DNA of 64,000 nt from JBBIWA01 sp037439425 (GTDB lineage: Bacteria > Acidobacteriota > Blastocatellia > RBC074). The position numbers were made by a program, and so were the translations under genes. Of this stretch, positions 55,050-63,776 are shown in pieces. The stretch lies in contig JBBIWA010000012.1 in the NCBI GenBank assembly GCA_037439425.1, positions 35,282-99,281 of the forward strand, in the 5' to 3' direction. Numbering within the stretch: position 1 is the stretch's first letter; every line of letters starts with the position of its first letter. Under the pieces are notes generated by a model. It made no database searches, was not told where the DNA came from, and was given only the letters and a program-made list of their open reading frames with translations.

Positions 55050-56897
55050 ATGGCAATCACGTTACGTGTGAGCGATGTCCGGGCGGAGATCTACCGGGCG
55101 GCTGGTGGAGTTCAGAGCGCAGGTGTGGGTGAAGCCTCAACCGCCTTACTCGGACGGATCTTTCACAAAGCCTTTGCTAGCCTCGTTGGCCCTGATGAAA
55201 GCAAAAACTTTCGCGCCGCCCTCAACGAGGTTGAGCTGGGGCAGCATAAGTGTTGCTGGCAGGCAGCGCTCATCGCTCATACCTATCAACATCTGATTGG
55301 CCCTAAGCTGCGGCATAACCAGGCGGCGCTGCATCCCTGCACTGATCAAGTGCTGATCTTCTGGGACGCTGTGCAGGAGATGTGCGCTTGGCTGGCGGAG
55401 CTCTTATGGCAAGCGCGTGAGCAGGGTATTGTAGTAGACGAGAAGGTGCTTACCGCTGAACAACTGCTCCGTTGGGAGTTGCGCGAACCGGAATGGACTG
55501 AAACGGTGGTGCTGGTCGGCGTGGCAGATGCGGTGTGGCGCATTCCTGAAACCGGCCAATGGTGTGTGATTGAACTCAAGACTGGGCGCACGGCCCCGGA
55601 AGCCGATCTGGCACAGGCTTGCCTCTACTACCAGATGCTTGCTGCCTCAGGACTGAACTCTTCGGGCACGCTGGCGCTAGTCAGCTTCGAGCCGCAAAAA
55701 CGCGAACAGTTGTTTTCCGCCGATCAACTGACCGAGGTGCAACCCCACCTGCGCCGGTTGATCGGCAAACTCGCCGGCGTGTTGCCAAACGAGAACCGCG
55801 TGCCACTGCCGCCGCTGCCTGATGATTATCTGCAGATAGGCCCGCAGCTCGAAGAGGCGTTTGCAGAGTACGGCGTTAAGATCCGAGTAGGCACGCCCAC
55901 GGTCGGGCCAACTTTCCTGCGCTTCCCCATCGAACTCGGACCGGGCGTGACGCTCAACTCAGTGCGGAAGCTCGTCGAGGAAGTACAGCTGCGGCTCGGC
56001 CTTGAGGCCCCACCGCGCGTCAGCCTGGAGGGCGGGCGGCTAGCGATTGACCTGCAAAGGCCGGATCGTCAATTCGTCTACTTCTCGCAAATTCGCGCGC
56101 AACTGCCGTCGTGCGATGAATGGTTGGGCAACGCGCGCGTGCCGGTTGGCGTGGACTTGAACGGGCAGGTGCGGCTGATTGATTTCGCCGAGGAGACTGC
56201 GCATTTGCTACTCGCGGGCGCAACTGGTAGCGGCAAGAGCGAATGGCTGCGCGCAGCAGTGGCTGGATTGCTGGTGACTAACACGCCCGACACGCTGCGC
56301 TTAGCGCTCGCCGATCCGAAGCAAAATACCTTTCAGCTGCTGCGCCAATCGCCCTTTCTCTACCGCGAAATTGCCTACGACGAAGAGACAGTGCTCAGCC
56401 TCTTAGACGCTCTGGGAACAGAGATGGAGTCGCGCTATGAGCAGATGGCCAGGAGCAATGCCGACACGCTCTCGGACTTGATTCGATGCACAAGACAGCG
56501 GCTGCCACGCATTTTCTTCTTCTGTGATGAGTATGCTTACCTGATGGCCGGCGAGCGCAAAGTACGGCAAGAGCTGGAGCGCTTGATTAAACGACTCGGA
56601 TACAAGGCCCGCGCTGCAGGAATCCACCTGATCCTGGCTACCCAACAGCCTAGCCGTCAGGTTGTGACCGGCGCCATCCGAGCCAACATGGATGCGCGGG
56701 TGGGTTTGAGAATGCCGGTCATAGAATCGAGAATACTGTTGGGAGAAGCAGGAACAGAGGCGCTGCTGGGCAAAGGAGACCTGCTCTACAAATGCATTGG
56801 CGAGACGGTTCGTCTGCAATCGGCCTATCTGCTGCCGGAAGAAGTGGCCCAAATCTTCGGTGAGGCAGCCAGGTCTAACTACACTGCCATCCCCTGA
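55050..56897 (+). CDS. RecB-family nuclease fused to FtsK/SpoIIIE-type DNA translocase
   Basis: 615 residues. N-terminal PD-(D/E)XK nuclease of the RecB/Cas4 type: H39 (GRIFHKAF), D160 (GVADAVW), E175-x-K177 (IELKTGR) and Q189-x3-Y193 (QACLYY), so every standard motif is present. Then an FtsK alpha-like part (about 265-380; TLNSVRKLVEEVQLRLGLEA) and the motor: Walker A GATGSGKS (390-397), Walker B IFFFCDE (489-494) and the ATQQPSRQVVTGAIRANMDA segment. No transmembrane domain and no gamma domain, so it is a cytosolic motor without chromosome-polarity reading. The fusion resembles HerA-NurA in logic: a DNA pump with its own nuclease, perhaps in defence, repair or plasmid control. Confidence 0.9.
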   Translation: MAITLRVSDVRAEIYRAAGGVQSAGVGEASTALLGRIFHKAFASLVGPDESKNFRAALNEVELGQHKCCWQAALIAHTYQHLIGPKLRHNQAALHPCTDQVLIFWDAVQEMCAWLAELLWQAREQGIVVDEKVLTAEQLLRWELREPEWTETVVLVGVADAVWRIPETGQWCVIELKTGRTAPEADLAQACLYYQMLAASGLNSSGTLALVSFEPQKREQLFSADQLTEVQPHLRRLIGKLAGVLPNENRVPLPPLPDDYLQIGPQLEEAFAEYGVKIRVGTPTVGPTFLRFPIELGPGVTLNSVRKLVEEVQLRLGLEAPPRVSLEGGRLAIDLQRPDRQFVYFSQIRAQLPSCDEWLGNARVPVGVDLNGQVRLIDFAEETAHLLLAGATGSGKSEWLRAAVAGLLVTNTPDTLRLALADPKQNTFQLLRQSPFLYREIAYDEETVLSLLDALGTEMESRYEQMARSNADTLSDLIRCTRQRLPRIFFFCDEYAYLMAGERKVRQELERLIKRLGYKARAAGIHLILATQQPSRQVVTGAIRANMDARVGLRMPVIESRILLGEAGTEALLGKGDLLYKCIGETVRLQSAYLLPEEVAQIFGEAARSNYTAIP

Positions 56898-57044
56898 GAT
56901 GAAGCCTTGATCCCAGGCGCGAGATCAGTCACTATTGGTAATCACTTTAGCCAAAGCAATGTTCCTCACTTTGGCTTAACCAGCAACCTCTCCTGGCCAT
57001 GCCAGGCGGCAGCAAGAGAGATTATTTTTCAGGGGGAGAAAAGC

Positions 57045-57356
57045 ATGTTCACGCCACATCCGGAGCACCAAGAGATCGCCAATGCCCTGGCCACCTTGCT
57101 GGCTTCATCCCACTGCCCGCAAGCGCTGCGCCAACAGATCGAGGATTATCTGACAAATTTCTATCAGCATGTTAACCTGATGAACCCGGAGATTGTCCGC
57201 ACGATCTATCCTTATCTGCTGGCCACAATGACATCCACAACTGCCACTCACATTGCGGAAGAAGAGCCCATTTTGGATGTAGGCCCAGTTCTGCCGGAGT
57301 CGCCGCCACGCGGCGACGAAGCCAGACGAACTGAGGGCAATGAGGCCCTGGCCTGA
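57045..57356 (+). CDS. Small protein downstream of the nuclease-translocase
   Basis: 103 residues from the ATG at 57045 after GGGGGAG; it follows the translocase by 147 bp on the same strand. The first 70 residues look helical (HQEIANALATLLASSHCPQA, LRQQIEDYLTNFYQHVNLMN) and the last 30 are acidic and disordered (EEEPILDVGPVLPESPPRGD). It is not recognised. Its position suggests a partner or regulator of the nuclease-motor protein. Confidence 0.6.
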   Translation: MFTPHPEHQEIANALATLLASSHCPQALRQQIEDYLTNFYQHVNLMNPEIVRTIYPYLLATMTSTTATHIAEEEPILDVGPVLPESPPRGDEARRTEGNEALA

Positions 57357-57415
57357 AACAGCGCGATCTCAGGCGAACTGCTAGTTCACCTGTGAGCAGA
57401 TGCTCGTCCTCCGAT

Positions 57416-58015
57416 TCAGCGAGCTCGCCTGTCTTGCGCTGCGGCTTTGAACCTGGCGAGATTGGCTGCAAACTCTCGCCGAAGCGGCGCCTCGGGCGCA
57501 AGTAATGCCAGCGCCCGTTGCTCGGTTGCGATCGCCTGTACTTGATCGCCGGTCAGGTGATAAGCCCAGGCCAGCGTATCGAGGATGGCTGGATCGTTTC
57601 CCTGGCTCAGCTCGACAGCGCGTTGGGCATAGAGGAGCGCGCTTGCCGGGTCGCGCAGCCTGGCAGGCTCAATGGTCAACAGATCCCAGGCGTAAGCATT
57701 AAGCTCAGCAGCAGTGGCTTCACGCGCATCAGCACGAACCTTCCCAATCCTCAGCATCTGCAATCTGAGACGGGTTACCTCTTCACCCTTCCCGGCCTTG
57801 GCCAAGGCGGCGGCCAATTTCCTTGACGCCCAGTAGACCCAGGACTCCCACCTCTTATTCATCGGGTCAGCCCTATGAAGCGCTTCGCAGACCTGGAGAT
57901 ATTTTCTGTAGTGATCAATCGCTCCTGCCGTATCTCCAGTGTAGGCTTGAACGTCGCCCAAACGCTCGTAGCTCACGGCCAGCATACTTTGCATATCAGC
58001 ATCGGTGGGAGCCTC
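57416..58015 (-). pseudogene. C-terminal TPR part of the kinase gene, separated by a frameshift
   Basis: The frame continues the kinase TPR region: EAPTDADMQSMLAVSYERLG, DTAGAIDHYRKYLQVCEALH, and LDTLAWAYHLTGDQVQAIAT. It starts immediately after a TAA at about 58018, one base out of phase with the kinase. One missing base (AAGAG instead of AAAGAG or similar) explains it. With the gene at 57973-60246 it would give a protein of about 940 residues, normal for this family. Confidence 0.8.
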
Positions 58016-60246
58016 TTAGCCAGAGCCGAGACGAGCTCAAATGCCTGGCGCGCACGCGCTCTCGCCCCGATCACATCCTGGCGCTGCTTCAAGAGCAAAT
58101 TACTGAGCTTCTGTTGCAAGACTGCTAGGTGGCGGCGATAGTAGACATTCACGGGATCCACATCCAGCAGTTTCCGCGTGACTTCTTCCGACTGCTGATA
58201 GCTGGCCAGGGCTCTGGCAAGATCTCCGGCCAGAGCTTCCAAGTCACCGATCCTTTCGTGGGCAAGGTAAAAGTAGCTGCGCACCTGCGTGCTGGCTGGC
58301 GCAGCAACCGATAACCTGGCTGCAATCTCCAAGACGCGGCGAAAATGTTCCAGCGCCTTCTCCCTGTCGCCGAGATTAGGGAAATTAGGATTGCCCCAGC
58401 CGTCGCCCAGCTTGAGATGGTTGCGCATCAGAGCAAGTCCCAACTGCGGGTCGTCGGGATGGGCCGCAAATAGTTCCTCGTTGAACCTCAGCGCCTGGCG
58501 GTAATTTTCTACGGCTTCGGACAGTTTCCCGGTAACGACAAGTATATCGGCAATCCCAACATAGCTGGCCGCGAGGTGGCGGAGGATTTCAGCGTTGGCC
58601 GGATAAGCATCCCTCAGCTTCGTGCAGATGGCTAGCGACCTGCGGTAGCTCTCCAGCGCCCCGGCGGTGTCACCGAGATTGCCAGTGTTCGGGTTGCCTT
58701 GCACGTTGCCAATTCTGCGATAAGCTGTCGCCAGTTCGAGTTGCAAAGAGAGATCGTCTCCGCTCTCGCGGGAGAGATTATCGAGGTACTCCAACGCTCG
58801 TTTGACCACCAGTTGGCGCGCTGGCGCCGATCCCGGCAGCTTCTCGATCGCATCGTGAACTTCAAAGAGAAACGAGTTGGCCAGTCTCCTCACATCAGTG
58901 AAACGGCGCTCTGCTATGGCCCGTTCTCTGTTAGCCACGCGCGCCTGCCACCACGTGGCAACGATACCGCCAAGCAGCGTCAGCAAGATCAGCGCCGCCG
59001 CAGTCACGGCGATTTTGTTACGTTTGATCAGTTTTGCGGCGCGATAGCCGAAGGTGCTCCGGCGCGCTACTACAGGTTCTCCCTCCAGATGTCGCCGCAG
59101 GTCCTCTGAAAGCTGATTGACCGTCGGATAGCGCCGCTGCGGCTCTTTGCGCAGAGCCATCAGCACGATGTTATCGAGGTCTCCCTTGAGCCGGCGCCGC
59201 AACTTCTCCGGTGGTCCTTCGCGCGTCCGGCTTACGCTTTCAGGCGTTAAGGTAGCGCGGACCGTCCCATCACTGTCGGTCTCGACTTCCACCCGGGTGA
59301 CAGCGGTGCTCGGTCTCACTGGTTCTTCTTCACACACGATGCGCAGGATCTCGTGCGGCGCGCGGCTTTTGACGCGGAAAGGCCGGTGGCCGGTCAGCAA
59401 CTCATAAAGCACCACGCCCAGGCTGTAGACATCACTGGCCGTCGTGACGCTCTCGCCGCGCACCTGCTCCGGACTGGCATATTCCGGCGTCATCAGTCGC
59501 AACGCTGTCGCGGTCGGCTCAATCGTCTGCCCCGACAATTCCGGATTGAGCAACTTGGCGATGCCGAAATCCAGCAGCTTCGCGACACCCTCAGCCGTCA
59601 CCAGCATGTTGCTCGGCTTCAGATCGCGATGCACCACTAGATTCTGGTGCGCGTACTCAACCGCGGTGCAGACCTGACGAAAGAGTTTGAGTCGTTCTGT
59701 GGTGTTGAGCTTGTGGTGGTCGCAATAGTCGGTAATCGGCAAGCCTTCAATGTACTCCATCACGAAATAAGGCAAGCCGTCTTCACTTGTTCCACCATCA
59801 AGCAGCCTGGCGATATTGGGGTGATCGAGACTGGCCAGAATCTGCCGCTCCTGGCGGAAGCGGCGCAAGATATCCCGGTTGTTCATCCCGTGCCTGATCA
59901 GCTTGAGTGCGACGCGCTTCTGAAACTGCTCGTCGGCGCGCACGGCCAAATAAACTGCTCCCATTCCGCCGTGGCCAATCTCGCGAATGAGTTTGTAAGG
60001 GCCGATGCGCTGCCTTACCTCAGAGGCGCCTGGCTCTTTCCCCAGTAATTCAGCTGCAGCAGCCAGTGCAGGCATTTCAATGAAGCTTCCAGCTTCTTCG
60101 TGGGAACTGAGCAGCGATTCAATCTCTGTGCGCAATTGATCGTCGCCTGCGCAGACCTCGGCTAGAAAAGCTGCGCGCTGGTTAGGGGGGCGCTCCAGCG
60201 CCAGCTCAAAGAGCCTCTTGATGCGCTCCCAGCGCTCGGGCGTCAT
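57973..60246 (-). CDS. Membrane Ser/Thr protein kinase with TPR repeats (frameshifted near its C-terminus)
   Basis: 757 residues from the ATG at 60246 (AGGTGA upstream; a GTG at 60252 is less likely). Kinase domain about 80-370: glycine loop IREIGHGGMGAVYLA, ALKLI, catalytic HRDLKPSN, LLDFGIAKLL. A single TM helix (ALILLTLLGGIVATWW) near residue 415 precedes TPR repeats (AYRRIGNVQGNPNTGNLGDT). It would sense through the TPRs and phosphorylate regulators. Here the frame ends with a spurious KRLPPMLICKVCWP tail at 57973, and the remaining TPRs lie in another frame (57416-58015). Confidence 0.9.
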   Translation of the reverse strand: MTPERWERIKRLFELALERPPNQRAAFLAEVCAGDDQLRTEIESLLSSHEEAGSFIEMPALAAAAELLGKEPGASEVRQRIGPYKLIREIGHGGMGAVYLAVRADEQFQKRVALKLIRHGMNNRDILRRFRQERQILASLDHPNIARLLDGGTSEDGLPYFVMEYIEGLPITDYCDHHKLNTTERLKLFRQVCTAVEYAHQNLVVHRDLKPSNMLVTAEGVAKLLDFGIAKLLNPELSGQTIEPTATALRLMTPEYASPEQVRGESVTTASDVYSLGVVLYELLTGHRPFRVKSRAPHEILRIVCEEEPVRPSTAVTRVEVETDSDGTVRATLTPESVSRTREGPPEKLRRRLKGDLDNIVLMALRKEPQRRYPTVNQLSEDLRRHLEGEPVVARRSTFGYRAAKLIKRNKIAVTAAALILLTLLGGIVATWWQARVANRERAIAERRFTDVRRLANSFLFEVHDAIEKLPGSAPARQLVVKRALEYLDNLSRESGDDLSLQLELATAYRRIGNVQGNPNTGNLGDTAGALESYRRSLAICTKLRDAYPANAEILRHLAASYVGIADILVVTGKLSEAVENYRQALRFNEELFAAHPDDPQLGLALMRNHLKLGDGWGNPNFPNLGDREKALEHFRRVLEIAARLSVAAPASTQVRSYFYLAHERIGDLEALAGDLARALASYQQSEEVTRKLLDVDPVNVYYRRHLAVLQQKLSNLLLKQRQDVIGARARARQAFELVSALAKRLPPMLICKVCWP

Positions 60247-60295
60247 GTTCACCTCCGGCTGAGTTGTGGGTAGCGTCAGGCTCTCCCCCGGCCAC

Positions 60296-61435
60296 TTACC
60301 CTAATCGTCTCACGGCCTCGGCAACGATCTGGATCGCCTGGTCTATTTCTGCGGCGCTGGTTGTCCGGCCAACTGAGAAGCGAATAGTTCCTCTGGCCCA
60401 CTCCGGTGGCACCTGCATGGCGGCGAGCACGGCTGAGATCTTCACTTCGCCTGAATGGCAGGCTGCTCCAGCCGAAGCCGCTAACTGAGAGCTGATCTCT
60501 GCCAGCAGAGCCTTAGCTTCAAGGCCACGGAAGCTGAGGCTGAGTGTATTGGGCAGGCGTTGCTGAGGATGGCCATTGAGCCGGAGTCTTTCTTCTCCCA
60601 GCTCGCGTTGCAAGCCTTCCAGCAACCGATTTCGCATCGCCTGCTGATGAGCTATCTGCTGGTTCAGGTCCCCTGCGGCCAGTTCACACGCTCGGCCTAA
60701 TCCGACGATTCCTAGAACGTTTTCAGTGCCCGCCCGGCGATGATTCTCGTGGGCTGCCCCATGCATCAAGCTGGTGAGTGTGACAGAATTCTTGATGTAG
60801 AGCGCGCCGACTCCCTTGGGCGCATAGAGTTTATGCCCTGCAATCGAGAGCAGGTCTACTCCTAGAGCTTTCACCTGCACGGGAATTTTGCCTGTAGACT
60901 GTGCTGCATCTGTATGCATCAGTGCGCCCCGCGCCTGGGCAATCTTGGCCAGTTCGGCGATCGGCTGGATCGTCCCGACTTCATTGTTGGCCTGCATCAC
61001 CGTCACCAGTATGGTCTCAGGGGTGAGAGCTCGCTCCAGGTCTACGGGATTTACCAACCCGAACTTGTCCACTGGTAAGAAGGTAATGCGAAAGCCTTGA
61101 GTCTCAAGCCAGCGGCACACCTCGGTAACAGACGGATGCTCAATGGCAGAGGTGATGATGTGATTGCCTCGCTCGCGGTAACTGAAAGCCACACCTTTGA
61201 TCGCATAGTTGTTGCTTTCGGTACCGCCGCTGGTAAAGACCACTTCACTTCTCTGGCAACCCAGCAACCGGGCAACTTGTACACGAGCCTTCTCGACCGC
61301 CTCTTGAGCTGCCAGCCCGTAAGGATGACTGCTGGAAGGATTGCCGAAGTGTTCCTCCAGAAAGGGCTGCATCGCGCGGGCCACCTCAGGAGCGATCGGT
61401 GTGGTGGCGTTGTAATCTAGATAGATGGGTTTCAT
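60296..61435 (-). CDS. Cysteine desulfurase (NifS/IscS-like)
   Basis: 379 residues. PLP enzyme of class V: N-terminal YLDYNATTPIAPEVARAM, the Schiff-base Lys in LSIAGHKLYAPKGVGALYI (about 200), and the active-site Cys in SQLAASAGAACHSGE (about 325). It removes sulfur from cysteine for Fe-S clusters or thiolation; if the candidate selenoprotein is real, such an enzyme could also supply selenium. No isc or suf partners are adjacent. The next gene upstream is a cupin isomerase. Confidence 0.93.
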   Translation of the reverse strand: MKPIYLDYNATTPIAPEVARAMQPFLEEHFGNPSSSHPYGLAAQEAVEKARVQVARLLGCQRSEVVFTSGGTESNNYAIKGVAFSYRERGNHIITSAIEHPSVTEVCRWLETQGFRITFLPVDKFGLVNPVDLERALTPETILVTVMQANNEVGTIQPIAELAKIAQARGALMHTDAAQSTGKIPVQVKALGVDLLSIAGHKLYAPKGVGALYIKNSVTLTSLMHGAAHENHRRAGTENVLGIVGLGRACELAAGDLNQQIAHQQAMRNRLLEGLQRELGEERLRLNGHPQQRLPNTLSLSFRGLEAKALLAEISSQLAASAGAACHSGEVKISAVLAAMQVPPEWARGTIRFSVGRTTSAAEIDQAIQIVAEAVRRLG

Positions 61436-61479
61436 TTTTTACCCAAAGTGCCAGCTCGTGAGCTGAGAGAGAGAGCCCA

Positions 61480-61866
61480 TCACTCATCTGGCTCATGGTG
61501 ATAGGTTCGTCCGTAATCGTCCTGCAACCGCACGATGTCATCTTCGCCAAGATAATTGCCGGTTTGAATCTCGATGAAGATCAGTTTAGCGGTTTCAGGA
61601 TTCTCTACGCGATGGGCTGCGCCGATGGGAATGTCAATCGTTTCGCCTCGGTGTAGGATGATCTGCTGGCCGTCAAGAGTCACTTTCGCTGTGCCTGCCA
61701 CTACCATCCAGTGTTCGGCGCGCTGCGCGTGTTTCTGATAGCTGAGCCGCTGGCCGGGCCGGACTTCGATGCGCTTGACTTTGTAAGTCTCACCTTCATC
61801 CAGCACCGTGAAACTGCCCCAGGGGCGCTCTTCATATTGAGGTGAATTATCTTTCGCCTCTTTCAT
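61480..61866 (-). CDS. Cupin phosphomannose isomerase-like protein (type II)
   Basis: 128 residues from the ATG at 61866 after AAAGGAG; the longer frame to 61986 overlaps the next gene. The sequence PWGSFTVLDEGETYKVKRIE, YQKHAQRAEHWMVVAGTAKV and the GETIDIPIGAAHRVENPE segment match the C-terminal domain of mannose-6-phosphate isomerase/GDP-mannose pyrophosphorylase (ManC type), here as a stand-alone protein. It would interconvert mannose-6-phosphate and fructose-6-phosphate for polysaccharide synthesis. Confidence 0.88.
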   Translation of the reverse strand: MKEAKDNSPQYEERPWGSFTVLDEGETYKVKRIEVRPGQRLSYQKHAQRAEHWMVVAGTAKVTLDGQQIILHRGETIDIPIGAAHRVENPETAKLIFIEIQTGNYLGEDDIVRLQDDYGRTYHHEPDE

Positions 61867-61894
61867 TGGTTTCTCCTTTTCGTGAGGGATGAGC

Positions 61895-63574
61895 TTACTT
61901 CTTTCGCTTGGCCTCTTCCATCTCGCGCAGCGTGCGCCGCAAGACTTTACCGACCCCACTCTTCGGCAAGCTGGCGGTGAATTCAATCGAGGAGGGAACT
62001 TTGTATTTGGCGAGCCTGGCGCGACAAAACTCGATCAACTCTTCGGCGGTCACTTGCTGGCCCGGCTTGAGCACCACAAATGCTTTGACTGCTTCGCCGC
62101 GATACTCGTCCGGGATGCCAATCACCGCTGCTTCTACCACGGCTGGATGAGTGAAGAGCACTTCTTCGACTTCGTTCGGATAGACGTTGTAGCCGCTGAC
62201 GATGATCAGATCCTTCTTGCGCTGGACGATGTAAAAGTAACCGTCTTCGTCCATGCGCGCGATGTCTCCGGTGTAGAACCAGCCATCGCGAATCGCGTTG
62301 GCTGTCTCTTCGGGTTTTTTCCAGTAACCTTTCATCACCTGCGGGCCACGAATGCACAGCTCGCCCACTTCACCCACGGCCACTTCGCGCGTGCCGGTTT
62401 CAATATCCACGATCTTGCATTCAGTGTCGCTGAGGGGCAAGCCGATACTGCCCGGCTTGCGTTTAGCCAGCGTCGGAGTGGAGTGCGTGACCGGCGAAGT
62501 TTCCGTCAGCCCGTAGCCTTCATAGAGCATCAAACCGGTCAGCTTCTCGAACTTCTCGATCACTTCCAGCGGCAGCGGAGCCGAGCCGCTGTTGAAGCGC
62601 CGCACGCGCTCCAGCCCGCAGCTTTTCGCTTCTGGATGATTGAGCAGTGAAATGTAAAGCGTGGGCACACCGGGGAAGAAGGTCGGTTCGTAGGTTTTGA
62701 AAGCTTCAATCAAGAGATTGATATCGAATTTGGGAATCGGGATCTGCATCGCCCCGTTGAAAGCGCCCACCAGCAAACCGACGGTTTGCCCGTAGATGTG
62801 AAAGTAGGGGATCACCATCAGGTAGCGCTCTTCGCCTTTGCGGGTGAACTCTCTGCCCCAGGTATAGGTCTGGATCGTGTTGGCGTAAAGGTTGTAATGC
62901 GTCAGCATCGCGCCTTTAGGCACGCCGGTCGTGCCGCCGGTGTATTGCAGCACGGCGATCTCCTCTTCAGCATTGATCTCCAGGCGCGGCAGTTCAATTT
63001 CGCTCACGCTGTTGATCAGGCCAGTGAGCGAAAGCGTGCCTTCCGGCGCAGGCGGCGCGCTCTGGGGACTGGCCGAATAGTCAGCCAGGCTGGTGGTGAT
63101 GACTGTTTCAATGGCGGTTTGATCCTTGACGCCCAGGACAGTGGGCGCGAGCAGGTCGAGCGTGATGATGGCGCGCATCTCAGAATCGCGCGCGACCATT
63201 TCGACTTCGCGCGGCGTGTAGATCGGATTGACGTTGGTCACAATCGCGCCCAGGCGCAGAATGGCGAAGAAAGCCACCTGATACTGCGGGCAGTTCGGCA
63301 GCATAATGCCAACGCGATCACCTTTCTGGATGCCGAGCCTGGCAAGCGCCGTCGCTAAGCGATCTACTTGCGAGCGCACTTCGCGAAAAGTCAATTGCGC
63401 GCCCATAAAAGCAGAGGCCGGGCGCTCAGGATAGTGAATCGCTGCCAGCGCCAGGATTTGATAGACCGATTGGCGCGGATAGCTGAGTCTTTCCGGCACC
63501 CAGAAGTCATAGTGCTTAAGCCAGGGCTTCTGCGCGTAAGGCGACTCTTGAGCTGGTGGTTTGCTGATAGTCAT
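61895..63574 (-). CDS. fadD: Long-chain fatty acid-CoA ligase (FadD-like)
   Basis: 559 residues from the ATG at 63574 (GGAGAGG upstream; an earlier start at 63598 is not supported). Motifs: P-loop VLQYTGGTTGVPKGAMLTHY, YGLTETSPVTH, GYWKKPEETANAIRDGWFYT, hinge QRKKDLIIVSGYNVYPNEVE, and C-terminal KSGVGKVLRRTLRE with the catalytic Lys. The N-terminal PYAQKPWLKHYDFWVPERL is typical of FadD. It forms acyl-CoA from long-chain fatty acids. The gap to the cupin gene is 28 bp, so the two are probably co-transcribed. Confidence 0.93.
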   Translation of the reverse strand: MTISKPPAQESPYAQKPWLKHYDFWVPERLSYPRQSVYQILALAAIHYPERPASAFMGAQLTFREVRSQVDRLATALARLGIQKGDRVGIMLPNCPQYQVAFFAILRLGAIVTNVNPIYTPREVEMVARDSEMRAIITLDLLAPTVLGVKDQTAIETVITTSLADYSASPQSAPPAPEGTLSLTGLINSVSEIELPRLEINAEEEIAVLQYTGGTTGVPKGAMLTHYNLYANTIQTYTWGREFTRKGEERYLMVIPYFHIYGQTVGLLVGAFNGAMQIPIPKFDINLLIEAFKTYEPTFFPGVPTLYISLLNHPEAKSCGLERVRRFNSGSAPLPLEVIEKFEKLTGLMLYEGYGLTETSPVTHSTPTLAKRKPGSIGLPLSDTECKIVDIETGTREVAVGEVGELCIRGPQVMKGYWKKPEETANAIRDGWFYTGDIARMDEDGYFYIVQRKKDLIIVSGYNVYPNEVEEVLFTHPAVVEAAVIGIPDEYRGEAVKAFVVLKPGQQVTAEELIEFCRARLAKYKVPSSIEFTASLPKSGVGKVLRRTLREMEEAKRKK

Positions 63575-63776
63575 TGATCCTCTCCACAAAAATAGCAATT
63601 TTGGACTCCAGACCTCAGATCCGGCCTGAAGTCTGAGGGCTGCGCACTCAACTAAGCACTCAACTGATGTGGTTTGAGGCAGCTGCAGCTAAGAATACAA
63701 CGACGCTTTTCAATTCTCCAACTCTTTCGTGATGGGCCGAGACGTCTCGCTGCGTCAATAATCTTTCTGACGGGTG

